Source of the DNA: Candidatus Thermofonsia Clade 1 bacterium | GTDB lineage: Bacteria; Chloroflexota; Anaerolineae; Aggregatilineales; UBA2796 | DNA length: 64,000 nt | Reading direction: 5' to 3' | NCBI GenBank assembly: GCA_002794705.1 | Contig: PGTK01000007.1 | Coordinates: forward strand, 16,250 to 80,249 | Part shown: positions 52,618-61,847 of the stretch, piece after piece | Position numbering within the stretch: the stretch's first letter is position 1 | Layout of the letters: every line of letters starts with the position of its first letter | Made by a program: the position numbers and the translations under genes | Notes under the pieces: model-generated | What the model saw: the letters and a program-made list of their open reading frames with translations, nothing else | The model's database searches: none | What the model was told of the DNA's origin: nothing

Positions 52618-53124
52618 TTAAGGTGCGCTCGTAAACACGCGCGTTATCATCGGCGAGACGGCAAGTGAGCCATCAGAGGCTTGAATGGCGATTCCTGTTG
52701 GACAGTTGCCCGGATCAACAGGCACGCCCGTCTCAAGGCGCTCCAACTTGAAGCGTCCCGGTCCGTTCGGCTCGAGCAAGAGCAGCTGACCTGCCCGATT
52801 CACACCGTCGCCAAAGTTAGTGCGCAGAGTCAAGCTCGCAGGATCGACATTTGTGTTGCCTTCGATCCAGTAGCCCACCCAATTGAAGTAATAATCCACT
52901 TGGCACTCAGCTCGTGTGATTTCAATAGTGATAGCGCCAGAAGTATCACCCACATGCCCGCCCATTGAGCCTGCCAACACGCCCAAAGTGCGCTGCACCA
53001 GCAAGCCAAACGAAAACAGCGCTGCTATGCTCACTAAACCGACCAGCGCTATGGTCAGCGCGTACTCTACCAAGCCTTGTCCGCGTGCAGCACGCCGCTT
53101 CACGCGCTCTTGTCTGTGCATCAT
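52618..53124 (-). CDS. Type IVb/Flp pilin-like protein
   Basis: 168 aa. A short basic leader ends in RRAARGQGLVEYALTIALVGL: the Gly followed by GLVEYAL with Glu at +5 after the cleavage site is the class III (prepilin peptidase) signal, and the next 20 residues are the hydrophobic N-helix. The globular part is beta-rich with two Cys (AECQVDYYFNW, GNCPTGIAI). This resembles TadE/Flp-type pseudopilins. No tad/pil machinery gene is adjacent. Likely an extracytoplasmic fibre or scaffold component. The start is at the first Met of MMHRQ. Confidence 0.75.
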   Translation of the reverse strand: MMHRQERVKRRAARGQGLVEYALTIALVGLVSIAALFSFGLLVQRTLGVLAGSMGGHVGDTSGAITIEITRAECQVDYYFNWVGYWIEGNTNVDPASLTLRTNFGDGVNRAGQLLLLEPNGPGRFKLERLETGVPVDPGNCPTGIAIQASDGSLAVSPMITRVFTSAP

Positions 53125-53253
53125 CCCCGCTTACCTCACCAGATGAACCAACTTCGCTCATCATTCTAGCGTTTCTAGCGGGGCTAGTCAATCAGCGCCT
53201 GTGTGATCCCTCTCCACACAGCCAGGAACGTCTTCACGCCCTGCGAAGGCTTT

Positions 53254-54168
53254 TTAGTCGTTAGTTCCCAATAGTTCGCCCATGCGCCGCATGTTGGTAT
53301 GAATGGATTTTCCGCGTTCACTTGCTACAGGCGTCTGATTGACACCACGGCTACCTTCCAGACCGATTGAATAGAGCGTACCCAAAATGTCAGGTCTTCG
53401 GCTGATGTCAACGCATTGTTGGTCTCTCCAATGGTTAATTGTTTGCCGAACCCGTGCAGCAACAAGCATAGGTGCAGCCTGTTCATTCAAAAGCAAATCA
53501 ATCGCGGCGGCTTGTTTGTTGTTTTCCCAGCCGCGTGGCTTTGGGATGTAGCCTTTTTCAACCAGCTCGTAGACTGTGCGAACTTGCATCTGAGCTATAC
53601 CGAGTGACCAATCATCGCGTGTGATCTGTATGCTTGCTAGGATGTCTTGTATACGATCGAAACAGTCTAGTTTTTCTAGCTCATCATACAGAATGGCGGC
53701 AATCAATCTTGGGGAGACGTTAAACTGAGCAGCAGCCTCCGAGATAGAGTGTTGCAAGGCAACAATACGGCGCTCGTGATCATTTTCAGGCGCTTTGCAG
53801 TGCTGCACTGCATCAGAACGATCTACAGTGACTGATCCCGCCACCCATGTTCCCGCCACGAGCTGCATGTTCATGAAAAGTGCGCCCGCCTCTTGCTCAG
53901 CTGCTTGAAAATGTGCTGTGACAAGCGTCATGGCGCGGCTTGCCTCTGCTAATGCTTTCGCCAGCCGATCCAATGCGGGTAACACTTCATTTCCCATGAC
54001 ACTGTAAAAAGCCTCAGCGCCGCGCCCGCGCCATGCGCCATTTTGCAACTGCTCTACGCAGAGCGTTGCACTTCGGCATAGCTGATGTATACTTTCAGAA
54101 TGGTTCAAAAAGTGAGTTGCGCTCTCTTTGCCGAACGCATAATCCATACTAATGTGCGCTGCAGGCAT
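53254..54168 (-). CDS. WXG100-like helical domain fused to transglycosylase-like domain
   Basis: 304 aa. Residues 1-100 are a helical hairpin with W46-x-G48 (AWRGRGAEAF) as in WXG100 proteins, which leave through ESX/type VII systems. The rest (about 130-250) resembles a lysozyme-like fold: RLIAAILYDELEKL with a Glu163 where lytic transglycosylases have the catalytic Glu, and DDWSLGIAQMQVRTVYELV, the SxGxxQ part. A transglycosylase toxin or cell-wall hydrolase exported by a type VII-like route would fit; no immunity gene or ESX gene is near. The gene is AT-richer than its surroundings, a sign of transfer. Domain calls by eye. Confidence 0.65.
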   Translation of the reverse strand: MPAAHISMDYAFGKESATHFLNHSESIHQLCRSATLCVEQLQNGAWRGRGAEAFYSVMGNEVLPALDRLAKALAEASRAMTLVTAHFQAAEQEAGALFMNMQLVAGTWVAGSVTVDRSDAVQHCKAPENDHERRIVALQHSISEAAAQFNVSPRLIAAILYDELEKLDCFDRIQDILASIQITRDDWSLGIAQMQVRTVYELVEKGYIPKPRGWENNKQAAAIDLLLNEQAAPMLVAARVRQTINHWRDQQCVDISRRPDILGTLYSIGLEGSRGVNQTPVASERGKSIHTNMRRMGELLGTND

Positions 54169-54308
54169 GGATAAACACTCCTTGCGGCAAAATAGATAAA
54201 TACTAAGCTGCGCAAGCCATTATACACCTTATCTAGTTTGTTGCATTCAAGAGTTATGTATCTGTTAGAGGGCGTAATAAAACTTATCTGCGCAGTGCGC
54301 ACTGTCTG

Positions 54309-55385
54309 TCAGGATAACTGATGATCGGCTGCAATGTGCAGAGAACTGCGCTCTGGCAGGGCAAGTGGCTCTCTTTGACCTAACAACACCGAGCGCCCTG
54401 ACCACGCCACAGCGCCGCCGACTAATACACCGAACCACAGTTGCACAAAACGCGCCAAAAGCGTAGCAAAGCCCGCCTGCGGTAGGCTTAGCCCGACCAG
54501 ATGCTGCAGCGTGCCTGTGATGGTCAGATCGGAGGCGCCGATGCTGCCCGGCATTCCGCTCAGGGCGCCTGCCACTACTGAGAGGCTGATCACTAAGAGC
54601 GCTTGGAAGAAGGTCTCGGCTGTGGGAGGCAAGCCCATGCCGACCAGAATTAAGTACACGCCGAGTCCATCTAACAGATTGGCAAGCGTGCCGAGTCCGA
54701 CGGCGAAAACGAGGTTTGGCAGCTGCACGATCTGATAGCTGCTCTCATAAAAGACCCTGAAGCTGCGCGCTAGGCGTCCGATGAGCGGCAAGCGTCCGAG
54801 CAGACGCAACACGGCAAGGCACAACGGGCGATTTTGCAGGATCAGGATGCCCAGCACTAGCGCACCTAGCGTCACGAACACAAGCGACCAGTACTCATGC
54901 GCTGCGAGGTTCAGGATCGCCCAAGCGATCAGCAGCAAGACCGCCATACCGTCTGAGAGGCGCTCAGAGGCGACCACAGGCAGGGTCTGGGCGATAGGCG
55001 CGCCCGTGAGGCGCTGCAGAATCACGCTCTTGAGCGCCTCAGCCGCCTTGCCCGGACTGATCGCCAAAGGAAAGCCCGTCAAAAAGACCGCCGCGCTCGC
55101 TCTGAGCGAGATGTTCCACACGCCCACCACATGCAGATAGAAGTGCCACTTCACAAAGCGCAGCGCCCAGTTCGCCATGCGCAGCGCCAAGATGGGCAAC
55201 ATCAGCCACCATGCGAAAGCAGTGGCGTAGCTCAGCAACGCCGAAAGATCGCTGAGCAACGCCACGCTCAGGAAGGCAATAAAGCCTAGTCCCAAGCCAA
55301 TCAGCAACAAATGCCACGTCTTTTGCTTCAAAACGCCTCCCCAAGCCGACTCACGCGCCTTGCTCAGTCCTGAATCGGCGTGCAA
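54309..55385 (-). CDS. LPG-synthase-TM/UPF0104 flippase-like membrane protein
   Basis: 358 aa with about eight hydrophobic helices. SPGKAAEALKSVILQRL and VVASERLSDGMAVLLLI are the conserved loops of the lysylphosphatidylglycerol synthase TM (AglD-like) family; GMPGSIGASDLTITGTLQ fits its third motif. These proteins are predicted lipid translocases. Its start overlaps the 3' end of the PBP2 gene by 22 nt, so they are coupled. Role with peptidoglycan synthesis is inference. Confidence 0.85.
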   Translation of the reverse strand: MHADSGLSKARESAWGGVLKQKTWHLLLIGLGLGFIAFLSVALLSDLSALLSYATAFAWWLMLPILALRMANWALRFVKWHFYLHVVGVWNISLRASAAVFLTGFPLAISPGKAAEALKSVILQRLTGAPIAQTLPVVASERLSDGMAVLLLIAWAILNLAAHEYWSLVFVTLGALVLGILILQNRPLCLAVLRLLGRLPLIGRLARSFRVFYESSYQIVQLPNLVFAVGLGTLANLLDGLGVYLILVGMGLPPTAETFFQALLVISLSVVAGALSGMPGSIGASDLTITGTLQHLVGLSLPQAGFATLLARFVQLWFGVLVGGAVAWSGRSVLLGQREPLALPERSSLHIAADHQLS

Positions 55386-57715
55386 AAGACCTGCTCATTA
55401 GGAATGCCCTGCTCACGCTGACTCTTCAGCTTAAAGTAGCAATCCACAACGGCTTTGGCAACTGGCAGCGCATTGACAGAGCCTTCGCCGGCATTGTAGA
55501 CGAAGGCGATCACGCCGATCTCAGGCTTTTCGTAAGGCGCATAGCCGAAAAACCAAGCGTGAGCAGGCCACTGACCGGGCTTGCACAGTTGGCGCGCTGC
55601 CGCGATGTCATCACAGTATTCGGCGGTGCCAGTCTTGCCGGCAGTCTGGACGTAGCCGAGATTGAATTTGCGCGCTGTGCCAAAAGTATTCACTACAGCT
55701 TGGCGCATCCCTTCCTCGATCACGCCTAAGTTGAAGGCGCTGACAAAAGGCGGCTGATAGTTGCGGTAGAGCGCATCGTTGATGAAAAGCGGATTGCACA
55801 CGCCGCCAAAGCGGTAGCCATACGGGATATGCACGGTATAGGTGATCTCGCCGCGCCCCTCTAAGGTGATCGTGCGCCGATAGTTCTGCTTGAATTCCTC
55901 AGTACAATCGGGCAGGGTCGGATCGTAGAAATCAGGGTTATTCGGGTCTTTATAGGGACTGCGCGGCTCACAAATGCAGGCGAGGCTATTTTTGCCCTGC
56001 ACCAGCATATCTTCGCGCATGTTCAGCACAGCGATCTGCCCCGGCTCAGGCGGCAAGAGGGTGCGCGCCACTTTGGGTGTGAAAGGCATGATCACATTGC
56101 CTTCAGGGTCGAGGAAGCTGTGCAAGATGGTCGGCTGGTAGAGCGTGCCGCCATTGGCAAGCGCTGCACTTGCCACCAGCAGCTGCAACGGCGTGACCGT
56201 CACATAGCCCTGCCCGAAGGCGGCGTTGTACGTATCGCCCGTAGACCAGCTTTCGCCATAGTTACGGCGCTTCCACGTGCGATCAGGCATTCGTCCGCCG
56301 TTTTCAGCCGGCAGCTCAATGCCCGTGCGCACACCGATGTTCAGCGCTGTGGCGTAGCGATTCAAATCCTCAATGCCCAAGCCGCCCGGCTTCAGCACCA
56401 TTGAGACATTCGGATCGGGGTTGCCGCCGCCCACCTGATAGAAGTACACATCGCAGCTCCATGCAATGCCCTCGACCATGTTCACCCACTTGTGACCGCC
56501 CTCTTCAATCGGCAGCCAGCACACGAAGCGTTGCCGTTGCCCGATGTCGTTTGTGGCGAAGGTGTTTTCCACGAAGAGTTCGCCCGCATCGTAGAGTTTG
56601 TAGTCCCACGGCACAACCTTCTCTTCCAGCACGCCCGCCGCTGAGACCAGCTTCCAGACGGAGCCGGGCGGATAGAGCGACTGAATGGCGTGATTGACTA
56701 GCGGCGTCTGTGGCTCGCGGGCAATGCGCAGATAGTACTCGCCATCAATGGCGCGGGCAAAGCGCGAGTTATCGTACGTCGGCAAGCTGACCAACGCCAA
56801 AATTTCTCCCGTGCGCAAATCCATGGCGATCACTGAGCCAGAGATGGTCACTTGCGCCTGTTTGGAGGCGTTGATCAGGTTGATTCGGTCTTGGAGCGCC
56901 TGCTCAGCGGCGCGCTGCAGGGCGAGATCAATGGTCAGGCGGATGTTTTTGCCCGCCACAGGCTCACGGCGGCTGATGACTTGCACAGGCAAGCCCGCCA
57001 CGTCCACAATGCGCGTCTCCAGACCGCGCTGACCGGCGAGGTCGCGCTCAAAGTACGCCTCCACGCCCGCGTAGCCCACGCGCTCAAAGGCGGGATTGTA
57101 GCCCTGCTCGCGCAGCTGCTGTGCCTCTTCCGCGCCAATCGGACCGAGATAGCCGATGATCTGCGACGTCAAGCTGCCGCTGGGATATTGGCGCACTGAG
57201 ACCACGTCTACACTGACTCCGGGCAGGTTCTGCAGGTCTTCGAGGATGGTCTGGGCGACGGCTTGCGGCACGTCTGTGGCAACCACCACTGGACGATAGG
57301 GCGCAATGCCCTGTCCCTCAGCGATCTGCTCCTGCAGGCTGCGCACAAAGCGCCTGCCAGAGGCTTCAGCAGCGGCGCGGGTCGGCGGCACGTCAATCAG
57401 CGCCGAAAGGCGGTTGAGCATCCGCAAAAGCGACTCCTCATCATCAGGCACATAAGCAGGCGTGACCGCCACATTGAACGCGGGCGCGTTCAGCGCCAAT
57501 GGCACGCCGTAACGGTCGTAGATGATGCCGCGTGTGGCAGGCAACGGCACGCTCTGCACGGCATTCTCACGCGCCGCCGCCTCGAACGCCTCAGCGCGGA
57601 TGAACTGGAACTCATAGAGCCGCAACATCAGCACGGCAAAGCTACACAGCATCACAACGCTGAAAAAGACAAGGCGTGCGCCTTGGAAGGGCAAAATTCG
57701 CTCTCGCATACTCAC
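55364..57715 (-). CDS. mrdA: Penicillin-binding protein 2 (elongation transpeptidase)
   Basis: 783 aa. An N-terminal membrane helix (about 13-33), a dimerisation domain with RGIIYDRYG, and a transpeptidase domain with active-site Ser352 in SVWK, SCD (Ser420) in the second motif, and KTGTAEY in the third. An insert of about 110 residues between the second and third motifs (SLACICEPRSPYKDPNNPDF and on) with several Cys is larger than in E. coli PBP2. It follows mreD by 4 nt and precedes the flippase-like gene, the usual rod-elongation grouping; mreB and mreC are not here. Confidence 0.93.
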   Translation of the reverse strand: MSMRERILPFQGARLVFFSVVMLCSFAVLMLRLYEFQFIRAEAFEAAARENAVQSVPLPATRGIIYDRYGVPLALNAPAFNVAVTPAYVPDDEESLLRMLNRLSALIDVPPTRAAAEASGRRFVRSLQEQIAEGQGIAPYRPVVVATDVPQAVAQTILEDLQNLPGVSVDVVSVRQYPSGSLTSQIIGYLGPIGAEEAQQLREQGYNPAFERVGYAGVEAYFERDLAGQRGLETRIVDVAGLPVQVISRREPVAGKNIRLTIDLALQRAAEQALQDRINLINASKQAQVTISGSVIAMDLRTGEILALVSLPTYDNSRFARAIDGEYYLRIAREPQTPLVNHAIQSLYPPGSVWKLVSAAGVLEEKVVPWDYKLYDAGELFVENTFATNDIGQRQRFVCWLPIEEGGHKWVNMVEGIAWSCDVYFYQVGGGNPDPNVSMVLKPGGLGIEDLNRYATALNIGVRTGIELPAENGGRMPDRTWKRRNYGESWSTGDTYNAAFGQGYVTVTPLQLLVASAALANGGTLYQPTILHSFLDPEGNVIMPFTPKVARTLLPPEPGQIAVLNMREDMLVQGKNSLACICEPRSPYKDPNNPDFYDPTLPDCTEEFKQNYRRTITLEGRGEITYTVHIPYGYRFGGVCNPLFINDALYRNYQPPFVSAFNLGVIEEGMRQAVVNTFGTARKFNLGYVQTAGKTGTAEYCDDIAAARQLCKPGQWPAHAWFFGYAPYEKPEIGVIAFVYNAGEGSVNALPVAKAVVDCYFKLKSQREQGIPNEQVFCTPIQD

Positions 57716-57719
57716 TCAC

Positions 57720-58214
57720 TCACAGACGTAAGCGTTTGGGATAGAACGCTGCATGTAAAGCTCTCAAACTGAGAAAGATGATCAGCATGGTCGCTGCGTT
57801 GAACAGGGCGTTTGGCACAGTGACTTGGCGCAGCGTGTAGCCGATCTCAACAGGGCGGCGCACCACGATCAGCAGCACGATCAGCGCGCCGTGATAGACG
57901 AACGTGCCAAGCGCCGCCACAAAAAGCGCGATCAGGACGTTACGGCGCTGCCCCGCGATCATATGCGCGCTCATGGCGGCAGCTAACAGCGCGAGCGCCG
58001 TAGTGCCAGTCGGCAAGCCGCTCAGCAGGTCTTGCAGGAAGCCGCCAAATGCCGCCCAGAGCAGTCCCTCGCTCAAACCTGCCAAGAGCGTCCAGCTGAT
58101 GGCAAGCAACAAGACCAGATCGGGCGCGCTCTCGCCGATCCGCAGCTCTGGCACTAACGTGGACTGGGCAAGGGCGCCGATCAGCACGATCAACAGGCTG
58201 AAGTAGCGTCCCAT
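57720..58214 (-). CDS. mreD: Rod-shape-determining protein MreD
   Basis: 164 aa, about five hydrophobic helices. Opening VLIGALAQSTLVPELRIGESAPDL has the Pro-Asp pair typical of MreD, followed by EGLLWAAFGGFLQDLLSGLPTG. It works with MreC and PBP2 in lateral wall synthesis. 4 nt before mrdA, so cotranscribed. Start ATG 58214. Confidence 0.88.
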   Translation of the reverse strand: MGRYFSLLIVLIGALAQSTLVPELRIGESAPDLVLLLAISWTLLAGLSEGLLWAAFGGFLQDLLSGLPTGTTALALLAAAMSAHMIAGQRRNVLIALFVAALGTFVYHGALIVLLIVVRRPVEIGYTLRQVTVPNALFNAATMLIIFLSLRALHAAFYPKRLRL

Positions 58215-58281
58215 GCCGCCTCAGCGCTCGAAAAACGACACATGGCGCGTGTTATACCACAAAGCGCGCCAATTTTCACGG

Positions 58282-59997
58282 CTAAGGCAAGCTGATCAGC
58301 CACAGCGCCGAGTCATCGGCATTCCAAAAGACCACATGCCGACCGTCAGGCGAGACGTGCCAGTCATCATTGGCGATGCGGAACGGTTGCGCAGGATCGG
58401 TCAGGATGCGCCCTTCGCCTGTGGTCACATCGTAGCTGGCGATCAGCATTTGCCCGCCATTCGTGCTTAAAATCGGATTAGCGTTTGCTCCGTAGCGCAA
58501 ATACAGGATCGTCTTGCTATCGCGCCAGCGGTAGCTGCTGAAAAACGGCAATAGCACAGGCTGCGCGCCCGCCTTGGTCAACATGCCGTAAAGACCGCTG
58601 CGCGAAGGATCGTCTTGGAAGGGCGCGTAGAACAGGATGATCGCGCCGCCAGGCGCCACCTGCACGCCGCGCAGATTCTTGACCTCAGTCAGAGGAGTCT
58701 TTTGGCGCGTGGCGATATCCCAGAGCGCCAATTTGAAGGTCTGGGTGCGCCCGATCGGCTCCACAGCTAAGAGGCGCCCCTCATCTAACCAGTAGACTGC
58801 GCCGCCTTGCTGCGTGCCGAGCAACGTGCGCCCTGTGCCGTCTACATTGGCAACCCAGACTTCAGTCAAGGGCGGGATGCCGCCGGGGATGTTGTCATCC
58901 GGATGTCTGTGCCAGAGCAAGCGCGTGCTATTGGGCGAAAACTGCGGATAAGCGCCGCCCGTGGCGACCTCACGCCATTCGCCCGTGCCGCGATTGACCA
59001 CTCGCGTGCGCCCATCTACTTGGACGATCTCCCAGAGTCCGTCGGGCGAATAGTAGCGGTGCGGAGCTATCCCAATTGGCTGCGGATCGCGCTCCGTTAA
59101 AACGCTCACGGCATAGCGAGTCGCTAAAGTGCCTTCCTCGCCATCATAATAATAGACAGCGCTTGAATCAGGCGCCCAGAAAGGCAAAGCGCAACAGCCG
59201 GGGCGCGCCAAACGGCGCATGGTCGCATAGCCTTCGCCAAAGGGCGGTGCGTTGAAATTAGGCAGAGTGAGCGGCGGCGGCGCGTTGCGGGCAGGCGGCG
59301 GATAAGTCAGCCGAAAACTATTCAGCGGACGCTCATTGAAGTCTACATCGGGCTGATCATAGGCGCTCTGCCAGCGATTAGGGCGATATAAATCCTTGAC
59401 AAAGCCGCCAAAGTGATGGTAGCCAATGCTGGCAAGGGTCTCCCATTCAGCCTCAATCAGCAGCATCGGATTGTAGGCGATTCGGTAGTCGCGGCTGCGA
59501 ATCTCAAGGTGCAGGTGCGGGCGCGATTGACAAGTGCGATCTGGATCGCCCACTGTGCCGACTACATCGCCGCGGCGCACGGGCTGTCCGCGAAGCAGGC
59601 TCGGCTTGGTGTTCAAATGTCCATAGACCGACGTATAGCCGAGATCGCGGTGGAAAATGGTCAAATTGTGCGGCTCTAAGCCGAAACTCAGGTTATCAAT
59701 CTGATCCACGATTCCATCAGCGATAGCGACCACAGGCGTGCCGCACGGCGCCCAAAAATCGAGACCGAAATGCAAATTCTGTCCTGCAGCATACCAGTAG
59801 CGTCCGTAGTTGAAGGCGCCGATTGTGTTGCCAAATTGCTGGCTGAGCAGCCACGTGCTGGGGCTAGGCGGCGTGTTGAAAGGCAGACTGAACGGCTTGT
59901 TGCTCTGGGCGTGGCTCAGGGGCGCGCCATGCGCTGCGCAGAGCGTCACAGCAAGCGCGATGAGCATGATCAGGCGTCGTTTCATGCGGAGCGTCAT
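58282..59997 (-). CDS. Exported M23 peptidase with TolB-like propeller
   Basis: 571 aa. Signal peptide about 1-30. M23/LytM domain: first ligand motif HFGLDFWAPCGTPV, second HLHLEIRSRDY, both present, so a metal-dependent endopeptidase acting on cell-wall peptides is expected. From about residue 270 the sequence is a beta-propeller (repeated blades such as WAPDSSAVYYYDGEEG, FSPNSTRLLWHRHPDD, VSPDGRHVVFWNADD), like TolB/WD40. An M23 plus propeller fusion is less usual. Start ATG 59997 chosen; ATG 59985 possible. Upstream of mreD by 67 nt in the same direction. Confidence 0.88.
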   Translation of the reverse strand: MTLRMKRRLIMLIALAVTLCAAHGAPLSHAQSNKPFSLPFNTPPSPSTWLLSQQFGNTIGAFNYGRYWYAAGQNLHFGLDFWAPCGTPVVAIADGIVDQIDNLSFGLEPHNLTIFHRDLGYTSVYGHLNTKPSLLRGQPVRRGDVVGTVGDPDRTCQSRPHLHLEIRSRDYRIAYNPMLLIEAEWETLASIGYHHFGGFVKDLYRPNRWQSAYDQPDVDFNERPLNSFRLTYPPPARNAPPPLTLPNFNAPPFGEGYATMRRLARPGCCALPFWAPDSSAVYYYDGEEGTLATRYAVSVLTERDPQPIGIAPHRYYSPDGLWEIVQVDGRTRVVNRGTGEWREVATGGAYPQFSPNSTRLLWHRHPDDNIPGGIPPLTEVWVANVDGTGRTLLGTQQGGAVYWLDEGRLLAVEPIGRTQTFKLALWDIATRQKTPLTEVKNLRGVQVAPGGAIILFYAPFQDDPSRSGLYGMLTKAGAQPVLLPFFSSYRWRDSKTILYLRYGANANPILSTNGGQMLIASYDVTTGEGRILTDPAQPFRIANDDWHVSPDGRHVVFWNADDSALWLISLP

Positions 59998-60074
59998 CTC
60001 TCTGTGTGCATTCGTGTGCAGCGTCGCGGAAGAGTATAGCGCGCTTTGGCGAAAATCAGTTATGATTGGTGCCC

Positions 60075-61700
60075 ATGATGATCAAACACCGAGTCCTGAC
60101 ACCTTTCGCGCTCTTATTCCTGCTCAGTCTGCTGATCGCAGCCTGCTCACGAGAGCCTTCGGAACGCGCTCCGACTGAGGCGCCGCACTACCAAAAGACT
60201 GCCACACACGCCACGCCGATCCACACGCCGATCATCGGGCAGCTGGGCGCTGTGGACGATCCGAGCGCCACGCCTATCCTGATACAGCAAGCCACGCCCT
60301 CGCCGACAAAGCGCCTTGCCCAGCTCAGCACGCCCGCCTTCACCGCGACCTTCGGCGCCGTAGTAGACGGCTCGCCCGCTCCGATGACCCACACGCCGAC
60401 TGTCCTTCCGCCAACGCTCCCGCTTGGCACGCCCACTGCCACTCTGCCTTTCGGCGCCGTAGTAGACCCCAACTACACGCCGCCGCCCACCTACACGCCC
60501 ATGCCTAGCCCGACTTTTCCCAGCGGCACCTTGCCGCCGCCTGCCACCTTGCCGCCCGCTGACGGCACACTCCTGCGCGCTGACCTGATGGGCGTCCAAA
60601 TTCATACTTTCCTTAACGATGATGACTTTTCAGTCATGTTAGACCGCACTGCTGAGCTAGGCGTCGGCTGGGTGAAATTTCAGCTTTCATGGAAGCTCTA
60701 TGAGCCTGCACAAGGACAATTTAGCAGTTTTTACTACGCCATGGTGCTGAATGTTCAGCGTGCCAGCTTGCGCGGCTTCAAGACGCTTATCAGCGTCGCT
60801 AAGGCGCCTGATTGGGCACGCCCGCCCGCTGTGCACGGCATTGAGGATGGTCCGCCCGCCGATCCGCAGCACCTCGCCGATTTCATCGCCGCCTTCGTGC
60901 GCGATGTCAAGCCGGAGTTCATTGACGCCATTGAGGTCTGGAATGAGCCGAACTTGATCCGCGAGTGGCGCGGCAATGTCATCAGCGGCGCCGATTACAT
61001 GCGCTACTTCCGCGCCGCCTACGAGGCGATCCTGCGCGAGCAGCGCGCCCAGCCCTCTGCCCTCAAACCGACTCATCGCATCATGGTCATCACAGCGGGG
61101 CCGGCGCCTACTGTCACTCTGCCCGACGGCAGCACCATGGGCGACCGCGAATGGCTGCAGGACCTCTACAATAACGGTCTAGCCACGCTCAGCGCGGACG
61201 GCGATATCGGCATCGGCGTCCATAGCTTCGGCTGGGCGAATCCGCCTGAGGCGCGCTGCTGCCAAGCCACTAGCGGCGTCACGGGCTGGTATGAGCATCC
61301 CTCGTTCTACTTCCGCGAGACGCTCGATGCCTACCGACAAATCATGCTGCGCAACGGACACGGCAACGCCCGTCTATGGGTCACTGAGTTCGGCTGGGCA
61401 ACCTATGACGGTCTGAAGCGCAGCGACGGCACAGCCGCAAGCGCCGATTCGCGCTACGCTTGGCAGACCTTCCTCAATCAAGAGCAGCAAGCCGCCTACA
61501 TCCTGCGCGCCTTCCGCCTTGCCCAGAGCGCGCCTTACAACGAGTTCGTCGGACCGATGATCGTCTGGAATCTCAACTTCGCCATGATCCCAGAGCTGGT
61601 GGATAACAGCCGCGAAGAGGCGGGCTTTTCGCTCTTGGACTCACAGGGCAGACCGCGCCCCGCCTTCCATGCCCTGCGCGACACGCCCAAGCGCCGCTGA
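60075..61700 (+). CDS. Lipoprotein with TIM-barrel glycoside hydrolase domain
   Basis: 541 aa from ATG 60075 (a TTG 9 nt earlier is in frame). Lipobox IAAC at the end of the signal peptide anchors it outside the membrane. A Thr/Pro linker follows (40-165). From about residue 175 it is a clan A-like barrel: GVQIHTFLNDDDFSVMLDR at the start, acid/base Glu in IEVWNEPNL, and nucleophile Glu in VTEFGWATYDG, with MIVWNLNFAM near the end. This pattern fits GH39/GH5-like or GH-clan-A enzymes acting on plant or bacterial glycans; the substrate cannot be told. Single gene. Confidence 0.85.
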   Translation: MMIKHRVLTPFALLFLLSLLIAACSREPSERAPTEAPHYQKTATHATPIHTPIIGQLGAVDDPSATPILIQQATPSPTKRLAQLSTPAFTATFGAVVDGSPAPMTHTPTVLPPTLPLGTPTATLPFGAVVDPNYTPPPTYTPMPSPTFPSGTLPPPATLPPADGTLLRADLMGVQIHTFLNDDDFSVMLDRTAELGVGWVKFQLSWKLYEPAQGQFSSFYYAMVLNVQRASLRGFKTLISVAKAPDWARPPAVHGIEDGPPADPQHLADFIAAFVRDVKPEFIDAIEVWNEPNLIREWRGNVISGADYMRYFRAAYEAILREQRAQPSALKPTHRIMVITAGPAPTVTLPDGSTMGDREWLQDLYNNGLATLSADGDIGIGVHSFGWANPPEARCCQATSGVTGWYEHPSFYFRETLDAYRQIMLRNGHGNARLWVTEFGWATYDGLKRSDGTAASADSRYAWQTFLNQEQQAAYILRAFRLAQSAPYNEFVGPMIVWNLNFAMIPELVDNSREEAGFSLLDSQGRPRPAFHALRDTPKRR

Positions 61701-61779
61701 GTTGCAGCAACTGCCTCAAATAGCAAACGCGGCAATCTCGATTGTAGATTGACCGAGCGCGCTTGCGCGCTCAAGCTGT

Positions 61780-61809
61780 TTGCCACGCCTTACCTTTTCG
61801 TGGTATGCT
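61780..61809 (+). promoter_or_regulatory. Promoter of the kinase-WD40 gene
   Basis: TTGCCA (61780-61785), 18-nt spacer, TATGCT (61804-61809), 39 nt before the ATG. A hairpin GAGCGCGC/GCGCGCTC (61755-61772) upstream may end the glycosidase transcript. Confidence 0.7.
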
Positions 61810-61847
61810 GACCTTACTAGGCGGGCAACGGAGTAGGACTTGCACCT

